Made by a program: the position numbers and the translations under genes
Shown here: piece by piece, positions 19,454 through 28,409 of the stretch
Numbering within the stretch: position 1 is the stretch's first letter
How the letters are laid out: each line of letters starts with the position of its first letter
Notes under the pieces: generated by a model
What the model saw: only the letters and a program-made list of their open reading frames with translations
What the model was told of the DNA's origin: nothing
The model's database searches: none
Assembly (NCBI RefSeq): GCF_006968745.1
Contig: NZ_CP030118.1
Span: 1,500,654-1,564,653 of the forward strand
DNA length: 64,000 nucleotides
Origin: Brasilonema sennae CENA114
GTDB taxonomy: Bacteria > Cyanobacteriota > Cyanobacteriia > Cyanobacteriales > Nostocaceae
Direction: 5' to 3'

Positions 19454-21040
19454 TCAGCTAACAGAAATCTTCAAACTGCTGGGTTGTGCTAGGTCTCCTT
19501 GCAACACCAATCCGCGCTGATTTGCGTATAAATGACGCACAATTTTGTAGATTGCCTCGATTTTGTCTGTTGCACCTGCTTTTTGAGCAATTTCCTCTAT
19601 AGAAAGGGCTGTTTTTTCTGTTTGCAAAACTTTGACGACTTGTTTTTGCAAGTCCAGAATTTCAGCCGCAGCTTTTTTACCAGCTTCTACGCCTGGTTGA
19701 TGGTAGGCGTTGATATTCACTAAGCTGGCATATAAGCCTACAGCGCGATCATATAAAGCAATGAGCGCACCCACGATCCGGGCATTCACTTGGGGAATGG
19801 TCACAGTAATCGAGTCGCGCTGGTTTTCATAAAGCGCTTGTCGGGTTCCTTGCAAAAAACCAGACAGATAGTCGCCCATTGTAACTCCAGGTTCAAGTTC
19901 TGAAGATGGTCCGTTGCGGTCTTCTAAAACTTCAATGAATGTGGCAAAGAAATTCGGCACACCCTCACGCAACTGCTGAACATAAGCGTGTTGGTCGGTT
20001 GAGCCTTTGTTGCCATAAACGGCGATACCTTGGTGAACGACGTTGCCTTCTAAGTCTTTCTCCTTACCCAAGGATTCCATCACCAGCTGTTGCAAATACC
20101 GACTGAAAAGAAGTAAGCTGTCTTTGTAGGGTAGGACAACCATGTCTTTTTCGCCACGTCCATTGCCAGCATAGTACCAAGATAAAGCTAACAATGCAGC
20201 TGGATTCTGTTTGATATCGGGGACGCGAGTGGCGTCATCCATCTGTTTTGCACCTTCTAGCATGGCGATGATATCAATGCCTTGCAACGCCGCTGGTAAT
20301 AACCCGACAGCAGACAATTCTGAGGTACGTCCTCCCACCCAGTCAAACATGGGAAATCTTGCCAGCCAATTTTCGGATTTTGCTTGTTCGTCGAGCTTAC
20401 TACCTGCCATAGTTATGGCGATCGCATAATTAGCAAAGTCCAAATTCTGTCGAGCGTAAGCCTTTTTAACTTCAATCATGCCATTACGCGGTTCTGGCGT
20501 TCCCCCAGATTTAGAAATCACCAATACCAAAGTGCTGGCAAGACGGTTTCTCAAATGATTTATAACACGGTCAATTCCTGCTGGATCGGAATTGTCAATG
20601 AAGTGAAGTCCCAGCGAGGGAAAGTCTGAGGCTAACGCTTCCGCAACAAATTGGGGACCTAAAGCAGAACCACCAATACCAATAGAGATAATATCAGTGA
20701 AGCGAGGCGCTTTTGGAGGATGAATTCCACCCGTGTGGACTTTTTCGGCAAATACTTCGATTTGCTCTATGCTGTCTACGATTTCTTGTGTGAGTTCTGG
20801 CGTAGGGGCTAAATCAGGATTTCGCAGCCAGTAGTGTCCAACCATGCGGTCTTCATCTGGATTGGCGATCGCCCCCTTCTCAAGTTCCGCCATATCTGCA
20901 AAAGCTTTTTCAAACTTTGGCTGCAACTTCTCTACAAAGGCGTCGTCAAACCGCATCCGGCTCACATCTAGGTATAGTCCCAATCCTTTATGGAAATATA
21001 ACCATTTCTGGTATCGTTGCCAAAGTGCCGTAGCGTCCAT
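19454..21040 (-). CDS. pgi: Glucose-6-phosphate isomerase
   Basis: 528 aa, full length. It interconverts glucose-6-phosphate and fructose-6-phosphate, linking glycogen, the oxidative pentose phosphate path and the Calvin cycle. Readable signatures are the phosphate-binding [18 protein letters not shown] (~125-142), [18 protein letters not shown] (~172-190), [19 protein letters not shown] (~235), and the second PGI signature region with [12 protein letters not shown] (~350), including the catalytic-acid area. The start [16 protein letters not shown] is the cyanobacterial N-terminus. It is monocistronic; tandem heptamers follow the stop. Confidence 0.96.
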   Translation of the reverse strand: MDATALWQRYQKWLYFHKGLGLYLDVSRMRFDDAFVEKLQPKFEKAFADMAELEKGAIANPDEDRMVGHYWLRNPDLAPTPELTQEIVDSIEQIEVFAEKVHTGGIHPPKAPRFTDIISIGIGGSALGPQFVAEALASDFPSLGLHFIDNSDPAGIDRVINHLRNRLASTLVLVISKSGGTPEPRNGMIEVKKAYARQNLDFANYAIAITMAGSKLDEQAKSENWLARFPMFDWVGGRTSELSAVGLLPAALQGIDIIAMLEGAKQMDDATRVPDIKQNPAALLALSWYYAGNGRGEKDMVVLPYKDSLLLFSRYLQQLVMESLGKEKDLEGNVVHQGIAVYGNKGSTDQHAYVQQLREGVPNFFATFIEVLEDRNGPSSELEPGVTMGDYLSGFLQGTRQALYENQRDSITVTIPQVNARIVGALIALYDRAVGLYASLVNINAYHQPGVEAGKKAAAEILDLQKQVVKVLQTEKTALSIEEIAQKAGATDKIEAIYKIVRHLYANQRGLVLQGDLAQPSSLKISVS

Positions 21041-21230
21041 AGGGGAATCTCAGGTAAAGTGATTTTCAAAAACAAGTTTAAGCCAAGGTGCTAACAATCC
21101 CTGTCTACCTTATACAGTTTTAAGTGTTGGCTTAATTTTTTATCTTAAACATCTGGCATAGGTATGACTTCGCCAGAATTTTCTCATCAGACAAACTTAG
21201 ATGAGGAGAAGGGGCTAATTGCCAAATAAA

Positions 21231-21851
21231 CTACATAACAACAGATTGTCCTGCTGCAAAGACTTGTTTTGCCGTGAGTTGTAAGTTGGGAAAAGTTGAG
21301 GAAACTAGTTGGTCATTATTTTGAAATAGCTGTTTTTTATACTCATCCTCTACTAGGGTACAAATTGTCACCGTTGGCTGCTTAGGTTTACCAATATATT
21401 CCTTACCACCAATGCCCAGATAATCGACTATCCAATACTCAGGTACCCCTAGTGTGGCGTAATCTTCAACTTTACGGGCATAGTCGTTTTGCCAGTTTGT
21501 ACTCACGACTTCAGCAATGAGTTTAATTGAATTTCCTAATGTAATAACAGGTTCTTTTTGCCACAACGGCTCATTGATCAGTCGAGTTTGGTCTAACACA
21601 ATGAGATCGGGACGAAATGCGGTATCTGTCCCTAACAATTTAATCAAGCATCGATGGGGAATAAAATAGTTTGCATGCTGGCGGTCAATTTCTACATTCA
21701 GTTTTCGCCCAATGAAGGCGGATACCTGTTCGTGTGATCCAGTTGCTTCCATCTCGATTAATTCACCATCAATTAACTCATAGCTATCGCTATCGCCGTA
21801 GTAGGTAATAAATTCATCAACTGTTAAAAGTTTGGGCGCTGATTTCACCAT
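21231..21851 (-). CDS. Uma2 family (DUF820) putative endonuclease
   Basis: 206 aa. Uma2/DUF820 proteins have a PD-(D/E)XK fold and are greatly expanded in filamentous cyanobacteria; their physiological role is unclear. The family order is visible: N-terminal TVDEFITYYG, the YELIDGELIEMEATGS strand pair (~24-40), TAFRPDLIVLD with the Asp (~75), LIAEVVSTNWQNDYARKVEDY with the E-V-x-S core and Lys (~110-131), and GVPEYWIVDYLG (~135). The active-site residues are retained. It is a single gene; next to it on the same strand, 40 bases upstream, is the EEP hydrolase, but no functional link is evident. Confidence 0.9.
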   Translation of the reverse strand: MVKSAPKLLTVDEFITYYGDSDSYELIDGELIEMEATGSHEQVSAFIGRKLNVEIDRQHANYFIPHRCLIKLLGTDTAFRPDLIVLDQTRLINEPLWQKEPVITLGNSIKLIAEVVSTNWQNDYARKVEDYATLGVPEYWIVDYLGIGGKEYIGKPKQPTVTICTLVEDEYKKQLFQNNDQLVSSTFPNLQLTAKQVFAAGQSVVM

Positions 21852-21891
21852 TGTGATTGTTCCCGATAATTCTTGCCTACCCAGAGTTTTT

Positions 21892-22683
21892 TTAAACTAA
21901 TTCTAAATCAGCAGCAATCCCAAAGTGGTCGGAAGGGTACAAAGTGCGGCTTTCCCGTGCAGGCTGGTTAAGAATGACTTTGCACGAACGTACCCGCAAA
22001 TGTTGATTGATGAAGATGTAGTCTAAGGTACCGCGCCAGGGTCGTAAAGTGCGGTTAGATATTAAGTCCCGTATCAGTTGGCGCAATGCCTTTTTCCAGC
22101 TACGGCGAGCAAGAGGTGTAGGGCAGGTGTATTCTGGTTCTTGTCCGTGGTACTCAACATAAGCTGATGTAAAATGTTGTTTCATCAGCGTGATAGCTGG
22201 AGTTTGGGGTGTGCCATTAAAATCACCCACTGCGACGATTGGTATGGACGATGGAAACTTACCTAACCAGTCAATGAGTAACTGGACTTGTTTTGTACGT
22301 TCTGGATGATCACCGGGATACCAGTAATAATGTCCGTTGCAAAACACCAATGGCTGATTATCCAAATTAACTTGCACATATTGAGCAACTCGTCCCTGAG
22401 TTTGTAAATCGAGAACTGCTTCTTCCACAAATGGGTGACGACTAAGAATCGCATTTCCCACCCCCATGTCGTTGATACCTGTTGAACGACTGTCTGGAAT
22501 TAGATGCACGTATGGCATACCAAGTTCACTTGCAAGCCAAGCAGCTGTGTTTTCTGGTAGCTTAACTTCCTGTAAAGCAATCACATCAGCTTGTTCTGCC
22601 TGAAGTCCATCAACTAACAGAGTTCGCCGTTGCTCCCAGTCTGCCATGTCGTACAAGATGTTGATTGTAACAAGCTTAACCAT
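21892..22683 (-). CDS. Endonuclease/exonuclease/phosphatase family protein
   Basis: 263 aa, the length of one EEP domain. The metal-dependent fold is shown by LVTINILYD (~3), the Glu in VIALQEVKLPENTA (~36), GNAILSRHPF (~78), HYYWYPGDHP (~118, catalytic His region), VGDFNGTPQTPAI (~152, Asp and Asn) and the final SDHFGIAADLELV (Asp-His pair). All active-site residues are present. Members act on DNA, inositol phosphates or other phosphoesters, and the sequence does not say which. No signal peptide is present. Confidence 0.9.
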   Translation of the reverse strand: MVKLVTINILYDMADWEQRRTLLVDGLQAEQADVIALQEVKLPENTAAWLASELGMPYVHLIPDSRSTGINDMGVGNAILSRHPFVEEAVLDLQTQGRVAQYVQVNLDNQPLVFCNGHYYWYPGDHPERTKQVQLLIDWLGKFPSSIPIVAVGDFNGTPQTPAITLMKQHFTSAYVEYHGQEPEYTCPTPLARRSWKKALRQLIRDLISNRTLRPWRGTLDYIFINQHLRVRSCKVILNQPARESRTLYPSDHFGIAADLELV

Positions 22684-23209
22684 TTAGTAGTGCCATGAAA
22701 CGTATTTTATTTTACACTCTTAAGCTCGTGAAAATATTGCTACGCTTACTTTGACAAATTTCTGTAGAGATAAATATTGTGTAATTATACATTTATCAAT
22801 GCATAATGTCAACTAATGATTAATGACTTATGACTCATGACCGAACAACAAAACGATACAAGCCCCTGAATTTCCTCATGGACAGAAAAAAGCTTAGCAA
22901 CATTATTCAAGCCCCCGGATTCATCAGTGGGGTCTTCCATTTTGAATTTTGAGAGAAGTTTGAGCGGAGAGCAGCGCCTTGCGGAGCCAGTCCTGCAGGA
23001 GGGTTTCCCGACAGAGGGATCTGGCGTTGGGGTTCCCCCAAAGTCTGCCGGGGGAAGCAACCCAAGCGGCGAGCTTTGACCGTTGTGGCGACTGCGGGAG
23101 GTTTCCTCCGTAAGCGCAAAGCGCACGCCAAGGCGAACGCGCAGCGTCTCCGGAGGAGACTCAAATCTTCGGTGATTTTGAATTTTGAATTAAGCAAAGG
23201 GGTTGACGT
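22684..23209. other. Intergenic gap upstream of the ABC transporter genes
   Basis: 526 bases between divergent genes. The right half is the dispersed repeat at 22966-23162. The left part is A+T-rich. Reading frames of 103-105 codons on the minus strand here translate the repeat and are not genes. Confidence 0.6.
22966..23162. repeat. Dispersed palindromic repeat cluster (long copy)
   Basis: G+C-rich modules including CAGGAGGGTTTCCCGAC, GGCGACTGCG and GCGCAGCGTCTCCGGAGGAG. They are shared in the same order with the copy at 13431-13585. It ends ~48 bases before the livM-like start. Confidence 0.8.
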
Positions 23210-24343
23210 ATGGCTCAATATCTCATTTTCTTAACGATTTCGACTTCAATTTTTGCATTGTTTGGTTTGGGCCTGAACTTACAGTGGGGCTTTACGGGTT
23301 TGATTAACTTTGGTCATGTTGCCTTTATGACGCTGGGCGCGTACACCACTGTATTGTTAACCTTAAAAGGAGTTCCTTTGGTGTTGTCAGCAATCATTGG
23401 GGCAGTGATTGCTGCATTATTAGGATTGATAATTGGTTTCTCGACCTTGCGCTTGCGAGAAGACTACCTAGGAATTGTGACTATTGGCGTTGGTGAACTG
23501 ATTCGTCTGGTGGTGAATAACCAGGATTTACCAGTTGGTAATGAGTGGAAACCTGGAGCATTTGGTGTTCAAAGTTATCCTATACCATTGGCAACTCTTG
23601 CGCCGAATCTCTTCACCAAACTTTTGTTGATTGGGCTGTTAACGCTACTTGCTGGTATTACTTTATGGCAGTTATGGCGGTGGATTGGTATTTCTAGAGT
23701 GTCTACTTCAGCTCATTCACACAAGAAAGTCGTAAGTAAGCAAGAATTTATATCACACCTCGTTATAGGAGTTTTTTTAGCACTGTTAACAGTGGCAATT
23801 TATATATCTGGTGTTATTGGCTTGTATGACTACAGCGCCACAGCGGGTTTGATGTTGGTATCACTTATCGTATTGGCTTTTGTATTCTGGCGGTTGGAAA
23901 TTTTAGTGCGATCGCCCTGGGGTCGAGTTCTCAAAGCTATCCGCGAAGATGAAGAGATTCCCAAAGCATTAGGAAAAAACGTCTTTTGGTATAAACTACA
24001 ATCACTGATGCTTGGAGGTGCGATCGCAGGAATTGCAGGTGCTTTCATCGCATGGCAACTTAGCGCAATTTACCCAAATAACTTTGAACCAATAGAAACT
24101 TTCACTGCTTGGATTATCGTCATTTTAGGTGGTTCTGGTAACAATCTCGGTACAATATTGGGTGCAGTGCTTTACTTTATGTACTATGAAGGTACGCGCA
24201 ACTTGGATAAAATTATCCCTCTTGATTCAGACCGTTTAAGTGCATTGCGGATTATGATCATCGGTCTTATCTTGATGGTACTGATGATTTGGCGTCCTCA
24301 AGGTATCTTAGGGAAAAAGGAGGAACTCACCCTTGGCAAATAA
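23210..24343 (+). CDS. Branched-chain/neutral amino acid ABC transporter permease (LivM family)
   Basis: 377 aa, an inner-membrane permease with about ten hydrophobic segments. Family blocks are NLQWGFTGLINFGHVAFMTL (bases ~23270-23330), LRLREDYLGIVTIGVGELIR (~23446-23505) and the cytoplasmic coupling segment SPWGRVLKAIREDEEIPKAL (~23907-23970) that meets the ATPase. It is longer than the E. coli LivM core, with a loop (~160-185) between segments. Its stop overlaps the start of the ATPase gene by 11 bases, so the two are translationally coupled. A livM-livG pair without the other subunits resembles natC-natA of the Anabaena N-I neutral amino acid transporter; that equivalence is inferred, not proven. 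Confidence 0.92.
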   Translation: MAQYLIFLTISTSIFALFGLGLNLQWGFTGLINFGHVAFMTLGAYTTVLLTLKGVPLVLSAIIGAVIAALLGLIIGFSTLRLREDYLGIVTIGVGELIRLVVNNQDLPVGNEWKPGAFGVQSYPIPLATLAPNLFTKLLLIGLLTLLAGITLWQLWRWIGISRVSTSAHSHKKVVSKQEFISHLVIGVFLALLTVAIYISGVIGLYDYSATAGLMLVSLIVLAFVFWRLEILVRSPWGRVLKAIREDEEIPKALGKNVFWYKLQSLMLGGAIAGIAGAFIAWQLSAIYPNNFEPIETFTAWIIVILGGSGNNLGTILGAVLYFMYYEGTRNLDKIIPLDSDRLSALRIMIIGLILMVLMIWRPQGILGKKEELTLGK

Positions 24344-25118
24344 CGAGTCATCCCAAATTCCTCTGTTGGCTGCAACTGGACTTTGTAAAAACTTTGGTGG
24401 TATTAAGGCTGTAGAAAACGCCGAAATTCAAGTACCAAGTGGTAGTATCACTGGATTGATTGGTCCTAACGGTGCAGGTAAAACGACATTATTTAACTTA
24501 CTCTCAAGTTTCATCCGTCCAGACAAAGGACGAGTCACGTTTGACGGCGAACCAATACAGAGCTTGCAGCCATACAAAATTGCCCAGAAAGGAATGGTTC
24601 GCACCTTTCAGGTAGCCCGAACTCTCTCGCGGTTGTCGGTGCTAGAAAATATGCTGCTAGCAGGACAAAAACAAACAGGCGAGAAATTTTGGCAAGTCCA
24701 ATTCCAACAACCCAAAATTGCTAAGGAACAAAAAGAATTCCAAGAACGAGCACTTTTCCTATTAGAGTCCGTAGGATTGGCACACAAAGCATATGATTAC
24801 GCTGGAGGGTTATCTGGCGGACAGCGTAAGTTGCTGGAAATGGGAAGAGCGCTGATGACTGAGCCTAAGTTAATCTTATTGGATGAACCAGCTGCAGGGG
24901 TCAATCCGAGACTGATTGATGAGATATGCGATCGCATTACCGGCTGGAACAACAGTGGCATGACTTTTTTGATCATTGAGCACAATATGGATGTGATCAT
25001 GTCGTTGTGCGATCGCGTTTGGGTGCTAGCCGAAGGACAAAATCTCGCTGACGGAACAGCGCAAGAAATTCAGAATCATCCAAAGGTTTTGGAGGCTTAT
25101 CTAGGCAAGTCAGCATAG
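24333..25118 (+). CDS. Branched-chain/neutral amino acid ABC transporter ATP-binding protein (LivG family)
   Basis: 261 aa. Walker A GPNGAGKTTLFNLL (~43), the LivG-type insert with GMVRTFQVARTLSRLSVLEN (~90), signature LSGGQRKLLEMGRAL (~160), Walker B LILLDEPAAGVNP (~181) and the switch histidine in IIEHNMDVIMSLCDRVWVL (~215) are all intact. The start is TTG at 24333, supported by an AGGAGG nine bases upstream inside the permease gene; the genes overlap by 11 bases. It powers uptake through the LivM-type permease just upstream. The partner LivF-like ATPase, LivH permease and periplasmic binding protein are not in the window. Confidence 0.93.
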   Translation: MANNESSQIPLLAATGLCKNFGGIKAVENAEIQVPSGSITGLIGPNGAGKTTLFNLLSSFIRPDKGRVTFDGEPIQSLQPYKIAQKGMVRTFQVARTLSRLSVLENMLLAGQKQTGEKFWQVQFQQPKIAKEQKEFQERALFLLESVGLAHKAYDYAGGLSGGQRKLLEMGRALMTEPKLILLDEPAAGVNPRLIDEICDRITGWNNSGMTFLIIEHNMDVIMSLCDRVWVLAEGQNLADGTAQEIQNHPKVLEAYLGKSA

Positions 25119-25238
25119 CAACTTGAATTAAGTAGCAAAGTGCGATCGTTCTCAGGCTAGAGTTTGGATACGCATAATTTAGACGTTATTTATACCATAC
25201 TCCGGTTGGTGTAAGACCAAAACCGTTATCAAGACGGG

Positions 25239-25278
25239 AATAATGTAGAGACGTAGCATGCTACGTCTCTACATTATT
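25239..25278. repeat. Perfect 40-bp palindrome
   Basis: A 20-base arm (AATAATGTAGAGACGTAGCA) is followed directly by its exact reverse complement, with no loop. It lies between the LivG-like gene and a convergent gene. The core phrase with TAGAGACGTAGCATGCTACG is a familiar dispersed cyanobacterial palindrome. It could also act as a bidirectional terminator. Confidence 0.95.
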
Positions 25279-25323
25279 TGTATTAATTAATACTACTTAA
25301 TTCTCAGGTTGCTACAAATGGTA

Positions 25324-25361
25324 TTACACACAGAAACTTTTTTGCGTTTCCGTGTGTAACT
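25324..25361. terminator. Hairpin between convergent genes
   Basis: A TTACACACAGAAAC/GTTTCCGTGTGTAA stem (14 bp, one mismatch or wobble) and a T-rich loop are placed between the convergent LivG-like gene and the coiled-coil protein gene. Confidence 0.6.
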
Positions 25362-25393
25362 CGTCAGCTTGTGCCTTGAATCACTGTGATTCT

Positions 25394-26017
25394 TCAAGCA
25401 TCAACGCGCTTACCATACCTTTGAGTGAATCCCAAAGCAGATTGAGCAGAGGGTAATGTAGAAGTCGCTGTTTGTGCAGTTAATTGACTCACTGTTATTG
25501 GTTGAGTCTCATACTCCGTGCTAGTAATCACCAACGGTTTGGTAACGGCTTGAGAAAATGTACCTTCCTCTGGATTTTTTGTGGAAATCGCTGGCGCAGC
25601 CTGTTTAGGACTTGTATTTGCAGTAGATACTGCTGTTTGAACTTTACTCTCGTCTTCGTCTAGAAACCATCTCAGTTGAGAAAGCATCGGACTGGATGGT
25701 GAAACTTTAAGCGTGTGAATTTGAGAGTCTTTTTCCGAAATTTGCTTTTGGAGATTGGACAATTGGTTTTCTAACTCAGAAGATTGACGTAAAGATTTTT
25801 GCCATGTCCACAATACAGCACCCGTAAGTCCTAGTCCAAAACTGAATGCAGCTCCCACTCCTGGAGAAACAAAATCCTTTAGTTCCCCATAGAAAAGTTC
25901 TTGCTCTTCTAGTTGGACTTTCACAGGCTTAGACCCTTGCAGGGCTAAAAGTAACATAAAAGAGGCAAAAAGCGTGCCTGATATCACTACGGTCGGGAGT
26001 AAGATTTTTTTAAGCAT
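25394..26017 (-). CDS. Hypothetical membrane-anchored coiled-coil protein
   Basis: 207 aa, not recognised. It has a first membrane segment (~7-27, LPTVVISGTLFASFMLLLAL) and a second (~55-72, AAFSFGLGLTGAVLWTW), then a short coiled coil (SSELENQLSNLQKQISEKDS, ~80-99). The C-terminal half is Ser/Thr/Ala-rich and probably disordered. The short loop between the membrane segments (VKVQLEEQELFYGELKDFVS) is typical of small two-pass anchors. The ATG at MLKKILLPTVV is the only sensible start. Neighbours give no clue; it faces the LivG-like gene. Confidence 0.65.
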   Translation of the reverse strand: MLKKILLPTVVISGTLFASFMLLLALQGSKPVKVQLEEQELFYGELKDFVSPGVGAAFSFGLGLTGAVLWTWQKSLRQSSELENQLSNLQKQISEKDSQIHTLKVSPSSPMLSQLRWFLDEDESKVQTAVSTANTSPKQAAPAISTKNPEEGTFSQAVTKPLVITSTEYETQPITVSQLTAQTATSTLPSAQSALGFTQRYGKRVDA

Positions 26018-26416
26018 AACGAAAGCCTACTGGTATCAACGTGTCAAAACAACTTAATCAAAAACCCGTAGCCATGCTCAAAGGCTGTACCTGCTACCTA
26101 AAAAAATTTCAAAATCCGAAATCTAGGCAACAAAGGGATACGGATTATACTTACTTTCTCATCCAAAATTAGTAAATTTTATGATCGTTTGTTTATAAAT
26201 TGTTGATAAAGTATACAGGTTTTTTATGAATTTTTTGTATGCTTACTCTTCTAACTCCTTAAAAATACTGTTTTGAGTATAAAAAAGTAAAAATGATGAC
26301 AGTACACGAGGCTTTGGGGGGCTTACGGCGAAGAAGCTAAGGCGGTTACCTTCAAAATAGGTTTTGAGTACTTTGGTTTCCCAAGCTTCAGTTGGAAATT
26401 ATTGGCATTATTATGC
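26018..26416. other. Intergenic gap between coiled-coil gene and Crp-like regulator
   Basis: About 400 A+T-rich bases, with no gene, repeat array or clear terminator seen. Confidence 0.5.
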
Positions 26417-27136
26417 TTAATTGTCGGGCAGCAAGCTTTCAAACTCGTCTTTGATCATTTGATAACACTCACAGGTGACGTCCTGTAGACCTTCTCGGTC
26501 GAGAATCGTCATTTTTCCACGTTTATAGATGATGAACCCTGCCTTATGAATAATAGCGGCAACCACACTCACACTGGCGCGACGTACGCCCAGCATTTGC
26601 CCTAAGAACTCCTGAGTGAGGGGAAACTCGTTTTTTCCGACTCGGTCTTGACTCATGAGTACCCACCGGCAAAATCGCTCTTCTATGGAGTGCAGGCGGT
26701 TGCAAGCAGCCAGTTGGGCGATTGAATTAAACAGGGCTTGCGTATAGCGTTGCAGCAGCTTGTAAAGTGGACTTTTTGGAGTGACTTCGCGTTGGAATAC
26801 ATCTGCCTTCATTCTTAAAGCTTCGCCTGGAACCTGCACCAAAGCCTGACCAGGAATTGTATTGACTCCCAATATGGGAAGACCAACCATTCCTTCATTG
26901 CCTATCGTAGCCACTTCCACCGCATCGCCATTTTGCATAATGGTGATTAGAGAGATGACGCCAGAGTTGGGGAAATAGATGTACTGGATCGGTTCGTTGG
27001 GTGTGTAGAGGAATTGCTTGAATTCTACTAGGGGGATTAGCTCTAGGTGAGGCTGGAGGCGTTCTTGTTCTTCCTTGGGGAGGGAAGCCAACAGCCGATT
27101 TTCAATTTGTTTAGGATGGTTTTGGGATGCGGACAT
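26417..27136 (-). CDS. Crp/Fnr family transcriptional regulator
   Basis: 239 aa. Residues ~15-140 form the cyclic-nucleotide-binding-like beta-barrel (YFPNSGVISLITIMQNGDAV, EVATIGNEGMVGLP). The cAMP-contact arginine and glutamate pattern is not preserved, so it probably does not bind cAMP. The C-terminal winged helix is clear: RFCRWVLMSQDRVG, then FPLTQEFLGQMLGVRRASVS (recognition region ~180-200). No Fnr-type N-terminal cysteines are present. This subtype (FPLTQEFLAQMLGV) is abundant in cyanobacteria and often stress-related. It is divergent from the CheB-like gene, with ~200 bases between them, so the two could share a regulatory region. Confidence 0.9.
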   Translation of the reverse strand: MSASQNHPKQIENRLLASLPKEEQERLQPHLELIPLVEFKQFLYTPNEPIQYIYFPNSGVISLITIMQNGDAVEVATIGNEGMVGLPILGVNTIPGQALVQVPGEALRMKADVFQREVTPKSPLYKLLQRYTQALFNSIAQLAACNRLHSIEERFCRWVLMSQDRVGKNEFPLTQEFLGQMLGVRRASVSVVAAIIHKAGFIIYKRGKMTILDREGLQDVTCECYQMIKDEFESLLPDN

Positions 27137-27342
27137 AGAGAACCTCTTTGAGCCAGTCGTATCTCAATGAGATAACTCACGGCATCGGTCGAAGTCGTCT
27201 GGCGAAAGATGAACTCTTTGTAAAGAAGTTATGTACGCGTGCGCACATATTTTCAAGAAAATACAGTAAAATATTGTTTGTAACCTAACGTACATAAGCC
27301 TTCTAGTCGCCCCCCATACTCGGGGAGGGTACAAGAAATACT

Positions 27343-28053
27343 TTGCAAAATCATCAACCAGAAGAGAAAAACGTGATTTCGCACCTGGGACACAGAGTTA
27401 TCTCCCACTTCCCGAATGTTGCTTATAATGTAGTGGCGATCGCAGCTTCTAGAGGTGGGCTAAAAGCCATTAGCCAAATTCTTTCGACATTACCACCCGA
27501 CTTTCCAGCAGCCATTCTATTGGTACAGCATTTGTCTCCCAAGCACCCCAGCCAGATGGCAGAAATCCTCAGCCACCGTACGGCTTTGCACGTGAAGGAG
27601 GCAGAGGAAGGCGAATTGTTACGTCCAGGGACAGTATACATTGCTGTCCCTAACAAGCACCTGCTGGTTAACCCGGATGGTACCCTTTCTCTCTCAGATG
27701 GGCCAAAGATAAACTTTGTCCGCCCCGCAGGTGATAAACTGTTGGCGTCAGCAGCAGCTACTTTTAAAAGTCGAGCGATAGGAGTTGTCCTCACTGGTGG
27801 AGACGGGGATGGAGTTTTGGGTGTGCTAGCTATCAAAAAGTTTGGCGGTACGGTGATTGTTCAGGATGAGGCGAGTAGCGAATCTTTCAGTATGCCTAAA
27901 TCTGCCATTTCCACTGGGAAAGTTGATTTCGTTCTTCCTTTAGATGCGATCGCTCAGTGTTTAGTCAGCCTAGCCATGACACAAGAAGTCGTCTCACAAG
28001 AACTACCTCCAAAATGGAGCAATTCATCTGGCGGACTAACGTCCGCCAGATGA
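27343..28053 (+). CDS. Stand-alone CheB-type methylesterase domain protein
   Basis: 236 aa from TTG 27343; a GTG at 27373 is an alternative start. The catalytic core of CheB methylesterase is complete: nucleophile Ser in AIAASRGGLKAI (~34), His in LLVQHLSPKHPSQMAEIL (~61) and Asp in VVLTGGDGDGVLG (~153), followed by VIVQDEASSESFSMPKSA (~178). There is no receiver domain, so it is not controlled by CheA phosphorylation in the usual way, and no chemotaxis genes are nearby. The last ~60 codons lie in the first copy of a ~325-bp tandem duplication, and its stop is inside a 40-bp hairpin (28019-28058). The tail after VSLAMTQEV is not conserved sequence. Confidence 0.88.
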   Translation: MQNHQPEEKNVISHLGHRVISHFPNVAYNVVAIAASRGGLKAISQILSTLPPDFPAAILLVQHLSPKHPSQMAEILSHRTALHVKEAEEGELLRPGTVYIAVPNKHLLVNPDGTLSLSDGPKINFVRPAGDKLLASAAATFKSRAIGVVLTGGDGDGVLGVLAIKKFGGTVIVQDEASSESFSMPKSAISTGKVDFVLPLDAIAQCLVSLAMTQEVVSQELPPKWSNSSGGLTSAR

Positions 28054-28058
28054 ATTGC
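28019..28058. terminator. Bidirectional hairpin 1 (18-bp stem, TAAC loop)
   Basis: Arms 28019-28036 and 28041-28058 are perfectly complementary around the loop TAAC. Followed on the plus strand by TTTTGGCTTTTG. It ends the cheB-like gene and contains its stop codon. Confidence 0.9.
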
Positions 28059-28188
28059 TTTTGGCTTTTGTTTGTGCATAAAATTACGAGGCTGACGTAG
28101 CATGAATAAAGCTTGAGAGCCAATAAATTTAGTTCCCAGTTCCATGAACTGAGCTTTGAGCTGTCTAGATTTCGCTTCAACTTCACGA
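28059..28188 (-). pseudogene. Orphan duplicate of the coiled-coil gene 3' end
   Basis: Read leftward it gives MELGTKFIGSQALFMLRQ, then KQKPKAIHLAD, matching the tail of the gene at 28389-28961 (MELGTTFIGSQASFMLRE, then TQKPKAMDLAD). The stop found in the intact gene is lost because the hairpin loop is inverted, so the frame runs on into the antisense of the cheB-like gene. It is not a functional gene. Confidence 0.85.
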
Positions 28189-28345
28189 GGATGACGCGAG
28201 TAGCGAATGTTTTGGGATGCCGAAATCTGCCATTTCCACTGGGAAAGTCGATTTCGTTCTTCCCTTAGATGCGATCTGCCCCTATGCTGCAGCGAAGCGA
28301 TCGCTCACTGCTCAGTCATCTTAGTTACCACAGAAAAAGTAGACT
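28189..28345 (+). pseudogene. Orphan duplicate of the cheB-like gene 3' end
   Basis: In frame this reads ASSECFGMPKSAISTGKVD and then FVLPLDAI, which matches the CheB-like protein near residues 180-208 with two changes. After a 26-base insertion the reading diverges and stops. It has no start and no 5' part, so it is a by-product of the tandem duplication. Confidence 0.85.
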
Positions 28346-28369
28346 CACAAGAACTATCTCCAGAATCGA

Positions 28370-28409
28370 GCAATGGATCTGGCGGACGTTAGTCCGCCAG
28401 ATCCATTGC
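28370..28409. terminator. Bidirectional hairpin 2 (18-bp stem, GTTA loop)
   Basis: Arms 28370-28387 and 28392-28409 pair perfectly. Compared with hairpin 1 the stem has compensated base changes on both arms and the loop is the exact reverse complement (GTTA against TAAC). It carries the stop codon of the leftward coiled-coil gene. Confidence 0.9.

Noticed and set aside
22809..23218. Two ~100-codon minus-strand frames upstream of the permease gene
   Set aside because: They translate the dispersed G+C-rich repeat and overlap each other in different frames.
27423..27836. 137-codon minus-strand frame inside the cheB-like gene
   Set aside because: Antisense shadow; the sense strand codes an intact CheB domain.
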